DNA from: Auricularia sp. M13
Taxonomy: Eukaryota; Basidiomycota; Agaricomycetes; Auriculariales; Auriculariaceae
DNA: 64,000 nucleotides
Direction: 5' to 3'
NCBI GenBank assembly: GCA_037042915.1
Contig: CM073193.1
Span: 2,294,001 to 2,358,000 of the forward strand
In this document: positions 11,019 to 20,807 of the stretch, piece after piece
Layout of the letters: each line of letters opens with the position of its first letter
Position numbering within the stretch: position 1 is the first letter of the stretch
Translations under genes and position numbers: made by a program
The notes under the pieces: generated by a model
Seen by the model: only the letters and a program-made list of their open reading frames with translations
Databases searched by the model: none
What the model was told of the DNA's origin: nothing

Positions 11019-13557
11019 TTACGGGTACTGGATCCTGCCCTCCTGGATGGCCTTGCGGAACGGGTTCTGCACGCCGACGCCGGTCTTCTCGAGCCGGTCG
11101 AAGAGCACGAAGAGCCGCTCGGCCTCGCGCTCCTTCTCCTCGTCCGTCATGTCGTCCAGCGCGCTGCGCGCGGCCGGGTCGACGCGCATGCCCGTGATCG
11201 GGTTGATCTCGCCCTCCGGAAGGTCCGCGGCGTTCGGCGGCGTCGTGGAGGGCGGCGGCGCCATGAGGCCCTTGTTGAAGAGGTAGCCCGCGACGTTGCC
11301 GTAGCCCACTTGCGCCGAGAGCGTCGTTGCTGTGTGTGCGTCCGAGTCAGCGGGGTGAATCTCGACGGAGGGGAGGCTGGAGTGGGAGTGGGAGTGGGAC
11401 GGGGAAGGAGTGGGAGTGGCGAAGGGGGACGTACCGTCCGAATCGCAGAGCGTGTAGAGCAGCTCGCCCACCGTGTCCTTGATGCGCGGGAAGTAGACGC
11501 ACTTCATGATGCGCAGACAGCGCCCGAGCAGGTCCGCGCGCTCTTCCAGCGGGTTCGTGCGGTCCCTACGCCCGCACCAATGTCAGTGAGCTTAGCTTCG
11601 CGCAAGAACGGCGGAAGTGACGCACAGGTCGGCCGGGATGAGCCACGAGCGCAGGCGCGCCTTCGCGACGTCCGAGCCCGCTGCGAGCCGGGTGAGCAGG
11701 ATGACGAGCGGCGCGAGCGTGTCGTCGAGGTTGATCTCCTCCTTGGCCGCCTTGGCGCGCACGGCCGCGTCGTCCGGGTCGTCCGGCATGTACCACGCCG
11801 TCGCGGCGTCCAGCAAATCGTACGCCTTCCGCGGCACGTCCGGCACCGCGGCGGCGGGCGAGGCAGGGCGCGACGACGCGGGCGTCTGCGCGGCGGATTT
11901 AGACGGCGGCTTGGGCGAGGCTGAGCGCCGGCCGGGCAAATATTTCAGCACGCGCTCGCGGATCGTGGGGGGCGTCGTACCGTCCGCCGAAGACGACGAA
12001 GACGACGCGGAGGAGGAGGAGGCGGAGGGTGGGGGCGGGGCGAGCCATGTCTGCGCGTACGGCGCGACGGGCATCACGATGAGCGCGTGCACGACGTGCG
12101 TCAGCGGCGCGACGAACGGCGCCTGCGGGCCCGTGGGCAGCGCGGCGAAGGTCCGCAGGAGCGGGGCGAGCAGCCTTTCATAGAGGGTGGACTGTGAGCG
12201 CGGGAGCAGTGGGTGGACGATGCGGCAGGTGCGTACGGTTCGAGCTCGGGCGCGCAGGACTCGCCCATCGGTTTGGGCGCGGCGCTGGGGTCTGCCTCTG
12301 CGTCGACGAGGCGCGTGTAGTTGAGCAGGATGTTGAAGGTCACCTTGAGGAGGTCGATTAATGCGTCCTTTGCCCATTGCCGTCCGTCGAGGTGTGCAGC
12401 CAGCGCTGGCTCGTATGACTGTGTAGGCTGTTGGTCAGTACGGCTAAGGCGAAAGACACGAGGGACGAAATGTCTAGAGCTCTGCACCGTCACCGCTGTT
12501 TATGGCGTGAGTGGCATGCGGCGTGTAGCAGCCTTGGTCTTGGGGTTTCCCCAGTGTAAAGCTGACGCCCATGCTCTGCTCTGAGTCCCAGGGACCCGGT
12601 TCGCAGTATGCCATGTCGGGCCGCGCCTCCTTGCGCAGGGAGTAACAGACATGAAGGCCATCATATCGCATCGAGTGCATTCGCAGCGGGGGACAGCATT
12701 CGTCCAGATATGGGGGCCACGGGGGACGGTCCGATAGGCGACGGTGGGGAGCCCTAGGAATGGCATGGGAACGGGAACGGGATGACGCACCGCGACGAGG
12801 GCATCAAGCATGCCGTCCTTGTCGACCAGTTGGCGCACAAATGGCTGCGGCTTGACCGTGCAGAGGAACAGAATTCTGCAGGCAAGGAACATGGGCTCGG
12901 GCTCGTGTCGTCTCTGCGACACAGGTCAATGGGCGTGCAGGCACGCTCAGGCGGGAATTAGCATACCCGGAGGACGGCGAGCGCAGCAGCCGGACCCGTC
13001 GTAGCCAGCCAGCGGTCGAGGGCGGTATCGAGGACGAGCAGGAGCGTGTTGGCCGCGATCTTCATGGCGTTGTACGAGACATCGCTGTTGTCGCTCGCGA
13101 TGGTTCGCGCCAGCAGCTCGAGATTCTGCGGCCAGGCTCGGGCGTCAGCTGGGAGAGTCAGGCATCGGGCTGGGCAACGGCGCGCACGTCCTGGCGGGCG
13201 ATGACGAGCGCCGTCGGGGTCTGGCGGCCGAGCATCTTGATGGCGTTCAGCGCGTGCGCCACATCTGGCAGCAGTGAGCCCGTCTGCGACCGCGCTGCAA
13301 CGACGGCCGCGGCGCACTCTGCTTTCCTATCCGCTTCTCGGGCTCGCGCACGTCGTCCAGCAGCGATTGCACGAGCTCTTTGCGCTGGGCCTCGGTGAAC
13401 TGGAACGGGAGCGCTGCGCGGGCGGTGTCAGCGGCGACGGCGACGGCGGGGGTCGCAGCGTGGCGACAAGCGGCTGCGGACCGTTTGCAATGGCGTCGAG
13501 CACGGCCTTGGAGTCTGTGCTGGCGGGGCCGAGGGCGTGATAGGCGTCGAGCGACAT
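11019..13557 (-). CDS. RIC8: RIC8/synembryn, chaperone and GEF for G-alpha subunits
   Basis: RIC8 folds and activates heterotrimeric G-alpha subunits in the cytosol. The C-terminal exon carries the conserved LPEGEINPITGMRVDP and MTDEEKEREAERLFVLFDRL, ending EGRIQYP. Upstream exons have LGRQTPTALVIARQD, NLELLARTIASDNSDVS, ILFLCTVKPQPFVRQLV, AKDALIDLLKVTFNILLNY, and a Ser/Ala/Pro-rich insert around 11850-12060. The N-terminus MSLDAYHALGPAST joins across a phase-1 intron with a GCTGACACC branch to LPFQFTEAQRKELVQSLLDD. Eight or more exons are inferred, forming the helical-repeat protein expected. Start codon 13557 lies 44 bp from the MED10 stop. Confidence 0.9.
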
Positions 13558-13601
13558 GGAATGGGATTTGGAGTAAGGATATAGTACAGAGTCAGAGCTA
13601 G

Positions 13602-14212
13602 CTACGATTCAAGCGCCGCGTCCGGCAGGTCCATGTGCTCTCTGAGCGCAGCAACGAGCTCGGATCGGTAGTCCTGGCAATCAGACACCCAGTCAGCGCA
13701 GCTCCCTGCCTTTTCAAGACGCCCGCACCGAGATCGCGGCTATCTTGCCGTTCATGAACTGGTTCTCAGTCGCGGCTCGCTCCAGACGGTCCCGCGTCAC
13801 GTTCGTCGGGTTGCGCGACTGGTCGATGTCGCTGACGGCGGCGTCAGAAAGGCCCTTTGGCACTGTACAGCACGCACTCGAGTATCTGCATGGGCACGGG
13901 CGTGTCGACGTGCTCGGCGATGCGCTCAATCTCGGCGAGGTGCTGTACAACCTGGTTCCTATTGCCAGCAGCATAAACTCGTCATAAATTAGTTTAATAC
14001 TGGACATACACTTTCGCAGGCACGACCGCCCGCGGCTGGCTGCCCTGGGCCTTGGTCGTGTGCGCGTCGAGCACGGCGCAGCCCAGCTCATACAGCGCCT
14101 GGTGCAGCGCCCGGATCTCCTCCTCCACGTCGCCCAGCGGCCCTTCTGCGGGCGGCGGCGACACCGACTCGCGCGGCGACTGCGGGTCCGGCAGCGGCGT
14201 GCTCGAGTTCAT
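13602..14212 (-). CDS. MED10: Mediator complex subunit 10 (MED10/NUT2)
   Basis: MED10 is an essential middle-module subunit of Mediator, which links activators to RNA polymerase II. Joined exons read MNSSTPLPDPQSPRES, then EIRALHQALYELGCAVLDAH, then VNQVVQHLAEIERIAEHVDT with PVPMQILDDIDQSRNPTN. They continue with TRDRLERAATENQFMNGK and end REHMDLPDAALES. The I-x-x-x-L helix followed by D-x-x-RNP-x is the family signature. Four exons are inferred; introns lie near 13970-14020 (donor GTATGT), 13845-13890 (46 nt) and 13680-13720. A longer frame opens at 14290 but homology begins at 14212. Length (about 150 residues) is normal. Confidence 0.85.
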
Positions 14213-14576
14213 CGTGTCTCGCAAGTGGCGCGCGACGGAGTTTGGATCCCGTGTCGCGCTTATTATCTCCGTTTGTCGCCGACCATCCATCAGCTTGAGT
14301 GTTTCATGCTCACAGTTACGGCGTCAACAAGACTGCCAACATCATAGCATCTGCTGCGCTCGCTACTCGTTCCGCAAGATTTCTACTACAAGCCAATAGG
14401 CTGGAGGAGTTTACAACGTATTGTCAACGAACGGCTGATGATTTCATTTCACTCGCTACGTGCACCACGCGTGCATGCAGCATCGCCGCGGCGAAGCGTG
14501 GTGCGACACGATCGGTCCATAAAAGGCGAAGGCAGCGAACCTCAGCCCATCACTTGGCATTCTCCCCTCATCGTCT
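14213..14576. promoter_or_regulatory. Divergent promoter region, MED10 / F-box-like gene
   Basis: This 364-bp space lies between two oppositely oriented start codons. No TATA box is clear, and no conserved coding is visible. Confidence 0.4.
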
Positions 14577-15666
14577 ATGGGCCAGTACTTCAGACTCGTG
14601 GACCTCGACGGTGGCGTGGCGCTCGGCCTAAGCAAGCTGGGGGAAGGCATCTGGGAAATCTCCCTGCACGACCTGCTGCTCTCCGATGCCAAGTTCTGGT
14701 CCCTGAAACCGCTCGACGAATTTCGCCACAGCTGCCTTCCATCAAGGAAGCTTAGGAGCAGAGAGGAAGTGTACGTGTGAACATTCACCTGCCCCGCCGC
14801 CTTTCATTGAGAGCTGACATTGTTGCAGCGGTCTTCGCCCCCGCCATGGGCAAAAACAATCGCAGCTGCTGAAAGTCCTGCCATACGACGTCCTGCGCCT
14901 TATTTTCGAAAGCCTCGGACCTCCGGACCCGCGTGATATGTCGTCCTCCGGCGTTGACGTTGCATCTCTCGCTCTCACCTGCCAGCTTCTATACGAAATC
15001 GGCTATCCCGTGCTCAAACGCCACCAGGCTGCAGTGCAGAAGACGTGGTCCGGCCACCGTCTCATCATCGCCGGAGACTACCAGGACCCGGACGACCTCC
15101 CGCCCGGCCTCGAAGTCGACCCGTCCTGGAAGCTGCCCGAGACGAACATCTACACCGAGACCGAGTCCTGGCCGCAAGGCTACACGGACCTGCGGGACAC
15201 GCTCGATAAATACGTCGCCCCCACCGGAAACATCTTCAGCCGGATGGAGGACGCAGCGACGACGTGGGCGGAGGTGGACGCGACGGTGCGCGGCCCGCGC
15301 TATATGTGGCTCTGGAGCATGTTCGGCCGGTCGCAGTCGTCGCCCAGCCTCAACATCCCCGTGCTGCGCAACCTCACCGCGAAGGAGTATGTGCGCGGCG
15401 ACACGCTCCGCGCGGCACAGCGCGACCCGCGCAACACGTACATCGAGCATCTGAACGTCGGCGACCTCGCCGCCTTCCGCATCGTCTGGTCCAGCGATCC
15501 CTCCGTCGCCATGGTGGCCGACGACAGCCTCGTCCGCGGGCCGTGGGCGGGCCACCGCTTTGACATCGTCGATATGGCAGAGGCCGACTTCGAAGGGTGG
15601 ACGGATGTCAGCGATGCGTTGATCGAGGAGGTGGCGGAGCTCTATTGGCAGGACAAACACTATTAG
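14577..15666 (+). CDS. F-box-like protein, function unknown
   Basis: There are two exons, 14577-14770 and 14829-15666, with a GTACGTG donor and GCTGAC...TTGCAG acceptor region. The N-terminus is MGQYFRLVDLDGGVALGLSK. After the intron comes LLKVLPYDVLRLIFESLGPP, then LALTCQLLYEIGYPVLKRH, the pattern of an F-box helix pair (LPxDxLxxIF). The remaining 200 residues are not a domain I know; Trp-rich stretches include WSGHRLIIAG and GPWAGHRFDIVDMAEADFEGW, ending LYWQDKHY. F-box proteins usually pick substrates for SCF ubiquitin ligases, and these families are large in Agaricomycetes. A decayed copy of the last 27 codons lies 250 bp downstream. Confidence 0.7.
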
Positions 15667-15909
15667 ATATTAGTCTCCTGCACTGTACTCATATTCCTGA
15701 TACATATCGTGTGATGAAGTTAAGCAATGGACCGCGCTATTCGAAATTGTAGTACGAAGCTCTGTCACAGCGTCTTAGCCACAGCACGCGTGGTGCGTTA
15801 ACTCAGTTGATCTATTGCACCACGATGACATGGCCGCGGTGAGGCGCTGTGCACCACAAACGAGCGCATGTTCTAAAGGGACTGCCGCAAACATGCACAC
15901 ATATCGCAG
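15667..15909. other. Spacer between the F-box-like gene and its decayed copy
   Basis: No coding signal. It has the repeated words GTGGTGC and GCACCAC, forming weak inverted matches near 15790-15860. Confidence 0.3.
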
Positions 15910-15990
15910 GTCGACATGGAAGGATGGACGGACGTCAGCGGCGAGCTGATTGAGGGAGTGGCCGAGCTTTATTGGCAGACGAACTGCTAG
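15910..15990 (+). pseudogene. Decayed duplicate of the F-box-like gene's last codons
   Basis: Positions 15910-15990 translate as VDMEGWTDVSGELIEGVAEL then YWQTNC and a TAG stop. The parent gene ends ADFEGWTDVSDALIEEVAEL then YWQDKHY. The two agree at about 18 of 27 positions and keep the same frame and stop. Upstream of this fragment the copy is not recognisable, so it is a remnant of a tandem duplication rather than a gene. Confidence 0.75.
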
Positions 15991-16291
15991 TAAATAGCCT
16001 AATGGTCAGTAATCGTACTGCGTACAGTCTCCACGCAAGCAAAGCAAAATAGTTTGGAGATAAGGCTACCAGGCATTATCCCTACAAAATTTTCTAAATC
16101 AAACATTGTTGAAAGCTTTATTGGAGTACTCTTTGCCTCTGAATAAATTGCCGGAATTTTTCGCGATGTTGGCGCTGCTGTGCGTGGACATCGGCAATGA
16201 CCGGAAGTTCCGGCTTCCGGTACGCAACACAAGATTGCATCGTCACTCGCACACACATGGATTTTCTGAGATGTGACACTTGAAACTACAA
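15991..16291. other. Left flank of the pogo-type transposase gene
   Basis: No gene. Positions 16268-16277 (GAGATGTGAC) are the exact inverse of 18754-18763, on the other side of the transposase gene. They may be a remnant of the element's terminal repeats. Confidence 0.35.
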
Positions 16292-18567
16292 CTACATGGC
16301 CTCCCAATCATTGTCATCATCATCAGTCTGAGCCAAGTCCACGTCCATCGCGTCTGAGTCAGATTCATCAGATGAATCCTCAGCATCAGTCTCATCCCAC
16401 ATCTGAGTGTCCTCCTCCTCGAGTTCCTCCTCATCAATCTGCTCTGGGTGTCTCTCCTTGCGCTTGTAGAGTGGATTGCGCGGCTTGGGAGGAAGGCCAA
16501 GGTTGCGACGCTTGCCGGGATTGGCAGAACGGATCTGCGCGCAAACTGCCTCCCACTGGCGCATCTCCTTGTGGTATTGCTCCCGCACCTTGGCCCTGCG
16601 CTCCTTCTCCAGCCTCGCAGCATCTTTAGCAACTTGTCTAGCAGCTCTGTGCCCCACTCGGTCATCAATAGCCTTAGTGCGCCGCTCCTGAGCATGCTGA
16701 ACAAGTGCCACACTCTCGTCGCTAGTCAGGAGCACACCATTGCCAGACTTAAAGAGAACGGTCCGAACATCGTTCCGTTTCTTTGTCTTTGCAGTCAGGC
16801 GCTTGGTGAGCTTCCCGAGGTGAAGCCCCTGCAGTGCCATCAAGGCCTGAGACGAATGCAGTATGCGGTTCTGTGAGGCGTCGCGGCGCTGTGCTTTCCG
16901 GAGTGCGGCCTTCACAGCAGCGAGCTCACGAGAATCTCCGTGCGAAGCTTCGCCCATTTTCCAGTCTGGAGACGAGGTTGCTGGCTCGTGGAACGTTGGT
17001 GAAGGAAGCTTGTCGTCGGGAGTGACATCACTTGTCAAGAAGGAATGCTGCCGACGTCTGTTGCAATAGACTCCTAGCAAGCTGACCCTGCTGTTCGGAG
17101 ATGGTATGAGGCGCAGATGCATGCCTCTGAGGAGTAACAAGAGTCTGCGAAGTGTCCGAAACAGTGGCAGGCACTGCAGCTGCAGCAGGGATGGACTCGG
17201 GTGCCAGCGCCGTCATTATAGCTCGGACGGGGCTAGGTGTGGTTGGACCGAACCCTGGGCGTATCGAGTTTGCAACAGCGGGTTGCATCTGCTCTGCCTG
17301 AATGACAGTCGCATCAACTGGCCAGACACCAGTCTTCCGGAATGCCTGCTGGATGAGAGCCGGTGTGAAAGTCTGACGCCAGGGTGTTTCGAACAGTGAG
17401 AGGAAGTCTGCCTTTGCTGCATGTCGGCCAGACTCCTCTTCGAACTTCTCAACAGCAGCAGAATATGCGAGCTTCAGCGGGGCGAACATGACAACATCGA
17501 GGCCTTGCAGAGCATGCGTCGTGTGTGGGGGGTAGGCAAGGATCTCGATGTTATGCTCCCGAGCGTACTGCAGTGCTTCGGCTGTGTAGTGAGAGCCATG
17601 ACCGTCAACAATGAGAACCCGAACTTCTCCGTTGGGCGCCTTGTGACGAGTTTCAAGGTCAAACTGCTTGATCCAAGCAAGACCAATCACACCGTTATTG
17701 TAGCCTTTCTCAGACATGCCGATGCTGCAACCATGTTAGCATCAAAATATGTCTGCCAAATGAAGGATTGACTCACTGTGCTTTCAGTGGATTATTTTGC
17801 ACCCAAGACGACATCAGGTTCTTGCCCTGGAAGATGACGGCAGGTGTAGGCGCAGTTCCATCTGCACAGATGGTGGCAATCACAGAAACAAGCTCACGGT
17901 TGTGACTGCTCTGGATGTGCTGCACCTTCTTCTTATGGCCAGCAGCAGTCTTGCCCCCCGTCACCATCTGGCGCATGAGAACGGAAATCATGAAGCCAGA
18001 CTCGTCCATAGCAAAAATGCGGCTGGGTGGAACCTCGCCATCGAGCAGTGTCTTTGCAAGCAGCGCAAACCAGCGCTGTACATGCTCCTGGGATAGACCG
18101 TTTGCGCGCGCTGTTTCCAGGGACCGCGTCCAGTAGCGTGCCAAGCGGTCCTCATGCCGCATGCGGAATCGGGACACCCAGTCTTTGCCAACACCCTTCC
18201 AGCCGGGCCCCATTTTGCCGAGCTTGCGAATCAGATAATTTGCAAGTTCTTCAATTTGGGAGTCCGTCAGAGGAAAGCCACGATCGGCCTGAGCAATGAG
18301 CCAATCGACAAGTTGCTTTGATTCGGCGGGACCAAGCAGAGACTTTGCTGCATCCACCTGAGTGCGTGGTGGGCGGCCACTCAAGTAGTTGTAGAGATGG
18401 TCATATTTGACTCCAGCATTCGTAGCAAACGCTGAGATGCTGAGATTACTGCCAAGTTTCTGTTTCTCAATGTAGGAAGCAGCGGCAGCGGCAATCCGCT
18501 TCTCCTCCTCGATGCGGTTCCTCTGGCGCTGGAGCTTGGCACTGATACGACGGCCACCAGGCGGCAT
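16292..18567 (-). mobile_element. Pogo/Tigger-type DDE transposase gene with CENP-B-like DNA-binding domain
   Basis: The Met at 18567 (MPPGGRRISAKLQRQRNR) starts a protein with an N-terminal helix-turn-helix (SISAFATNAGVKYDHLYNYL) and a CENP-B-type segment (LTDSQIEELANYLIRKLGK, WVSRFRMRHED). A DDE domain follows: FAMDESGFM, then VLIVDGHGSHYT, then YPPHTTHALQGLDVVMFAPL. These supply the catalytic Asp residues of the DDE_1 family. The first intron (about 17718-17772, GTGAGT...TTGCAG) keeps the frame. Near 17030 the frame changes: the rest (about 16292-17040, Lys/Arg-rich then Asp/Glu-rich, ending DDDNDWEAM) is in another frame. Either a second intron (donor GTCAGC, acceptor CCAG) or a frameshift is needed. 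The catalytic core looks intact. Confidence 0.8.
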
Positions 18568-18742
18568 GGCTGGGACGATGGGACGACGATGGGAGCAGGT
18601 CAAGGAGGCCTGAACAGTCGGAGGTTGTGCCCGGCTGCCGCACCGGAACCACGAGGTCCCGGGCTCAATAGCTGGTGCAAAAACCCGAACAAAATCCGAA
18701 TATGGGTTTAACAAGAGGTAATAAATGCCAATCCACAAATCA

Positions 18743-18768
18743 CACATCTCTAAGTCACATCTCTAAGT
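18743..18768. repeat. 13-bp tandem direct repeat at the transposase 5' flank
   Basis: CACATCTCTAAGT occurs twice in a row (18743-18755 and 18756-18768). The second copy overlaps the GTCACATCTC word that is inverted at 16268-16277. Pogo-like elements often have such short repeats close to their ends. Element boundaries and a TA target duplication could not be fixed. Confidence 0.5.
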
Positions 18769-18776
18769 GACCCCTC

Positions 18777-19173
18777 GGGCTCACAGTGTGGCTCTGACTA
18801 ACTGTAATTGCCTTTTTGGGCAATCAGCGGCACCTGTTTCAGCCACCGAATATTGCACGCTCACCCGATCATCAAGTTGTGCGGTTTACAGTTATAGACT
18901 ACATGCACCATGCTCACAAAAAAAATTCAAGCTTATCGGTTAAATCCCAACAGCAGAGGGATCTTATCTTGTGTTGCTATACCCTTTTGCTTTGCGTGCG
19001 TGGAGACTGTACTGCAGTGTTAGTTGCAATTTCGTACGGGTGGATCGTACAAGTCGAGGTGACGAAGGCCGGTTTCCCACGAACGTTCGGTAGCCACATA
19101 CCATGGCTGGATGTGTAATGAACTGTATATTGGACATAATGCCACTAACGTATAAAAGGCCCTCCACGTCCGT
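18777..19173. other. Intergenic region between the transposase gene and the MDR gene
   Basis: This is about 400 bp with a poly-A run near 18920, and no coding or RNA gene signal. Confidence 0.35.
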
Positions 19174-20307
19174 CTAGTCGCTGCGCACCTTCACCACCAC
19201 CTTGCCACGAGCGCGCTTAGTAGCGATGCGCTCGTATGCAAGAACAGCGTCCTCCATCGCAAACACAGAGTCAACGGGGATCTGCAGCTTGCCTTCCTCG
19301 ATCAGATGAACGAGGTAGACTGTGTCGTCGTAGCTCGGCTTTATGCTGAGAGTGATGTAGCGGCGCGGCACGCCGCCCAGGCAGGTGGGCAGCAATGTGT
19401 TGCGCAGCGCGTTGAACAGCATCGCACCGATGCCCTCGAGCGCGCCGACGTTGATGACGGCACCATCGGCCTTGAGATAGGCGGGCGAGTGGGTAAAGAG
19501 CGCCTGCGTGCCGACGCAGTCGAGTATGAAGTCAAACGGCGTGTCGCCGTACTGCTGAGCTAGGTAGACTGGCAGGGGATCGTGGGAGCGGTAGTCGACG
19601 AACTGTATAGGAATTCAGCAGGAAGTCGAATGACTGACGGCAATGTTCTGTCCAAATACCTCGTCTGCGCCCAAGCCGCGCACCATAGCCTCGTTTCCGC
19701 CGCTTGCCACACCGACGACTGTGGCGCCGCGTAGCTTGCAGAGTTGAACAACGACGGAGCCGATGGATCCACTGGCACCGTTCACGAGCACCCTATGGCC
19801 CTCGCGCACTCCCGCCTTGCGCACCAGACCGAGCGCCGTGCTTCCAGAGCAGCACATGCCTGAAGCCGCCGCCATGTCCACCGAGGGGTCTATGCGCACG
19901 ACCTGGCTAGCGGGGAGCCGCACGTACTCGGCCAACACACCGTGTCCCATGATAAGGGGCCCGGGCGGGTTCAGGAAGGCGACGACGCGCGTGCCGGGCT
20001 CGCGCACCTCGGCCGGCGCGCCGTCGCCCGCCGCCACCACCTCGCCGGACAGCTCCATCTCTGGGATCCAGGATTCGCCGGTGAAGGGCAGCTTGGGCAG
20101 GATTTGCAGCAGCATGTTCATGGTGAACTGCAGCGACACGTGCGACACGCGGATCAGCACGTCGGACGACGAGCGGGCGGGCGCGGCGGGTGTCGGGAAG
20201 CTCGTGGCTAGCTTGAGACCGCTGCGTGCGGGGCCGCGGCGGATGCGTACCCAGGCACGCATCGTCGGTGGTGTGGTGGCCTGTGTCTGGGCGGTTGTCG
20301 ATGCCAT
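19174..20307 (-). CDS. Zinc-independent quinone-oxidoreductase-like MDR protein
   Basis: This is a medium-chain dehydrogenase/reductase. The start MASTTAQTQATTPPTMRAWV leads into a GroES-like fold with GTRVVAFLNPPG and GVLAEYVRLP. The nucleotide fold has VLVNGASGSIGSVVVQLCK (GxGxxG-like) and, after a 56-nt intron near 19605-19660, FVDYRSHDPLP, FDFILDCVGT and INVGALEGIG. It ends RARGKVVVKVRSD. The Cys/His zinc ligands of alcohol dehydrogenases are absent, so it should be an NADPH-dependent quinone/enone reductase. The substrate is unknown. Confidence 0.85.
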
Positions 20308-20807
20308 TTCTTCCGTTAAGTTAATAGAGCAGCGAGAGGAGGTTGCCGACGGTCGGGTCTGAGCGCAGCGATGAGGAGAGAGCTTAAGCTTAAACCATTG
20401 CGGCTAGAGAACGTCGGTTCACTTATATACGTAGCAGGACCTTGAAGTTGCGCGTCTGCGGCACTGCGGCAGAGGTGTGCGGTAAAATACGGTATCATGT
20501 CCTGGCATTTTGATCAGAGCCTCTCGGGAGTTTATAGAAAATTTCCCTTGGCGGATGAGACGCCCTGTAGGTGATAGCTATAGCACATGTTGGTATAGCG
20601 GACTGATATCGGCAACATGCCTTTTGAGGAGGCGGCGCTGCTTTACTGGCAGGCAGCACAACAAGATGTTCCGTACTCGTGGAAACATCTGTCGGAATAG
20701 TGTCAGTGGAGGAATAGATCATACTAGTCATGATTATAGGCTGGTGGCTACACATGTACGGTAGCCACGCCCTACACGCCCGTCTGATTGACCAGACATC
20801 AAAGTTA
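20308..20807. other. Intergenic region between MDR and cyclophilin genes
   Basis: It holds the MDR promoter side and the cyclophilin 3' flank. The long minus-strand frame that crosses 20495-20941 overlaps the cyclophilin's last exon in another frame and is treated as a shadow. Confidence 0.4.
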
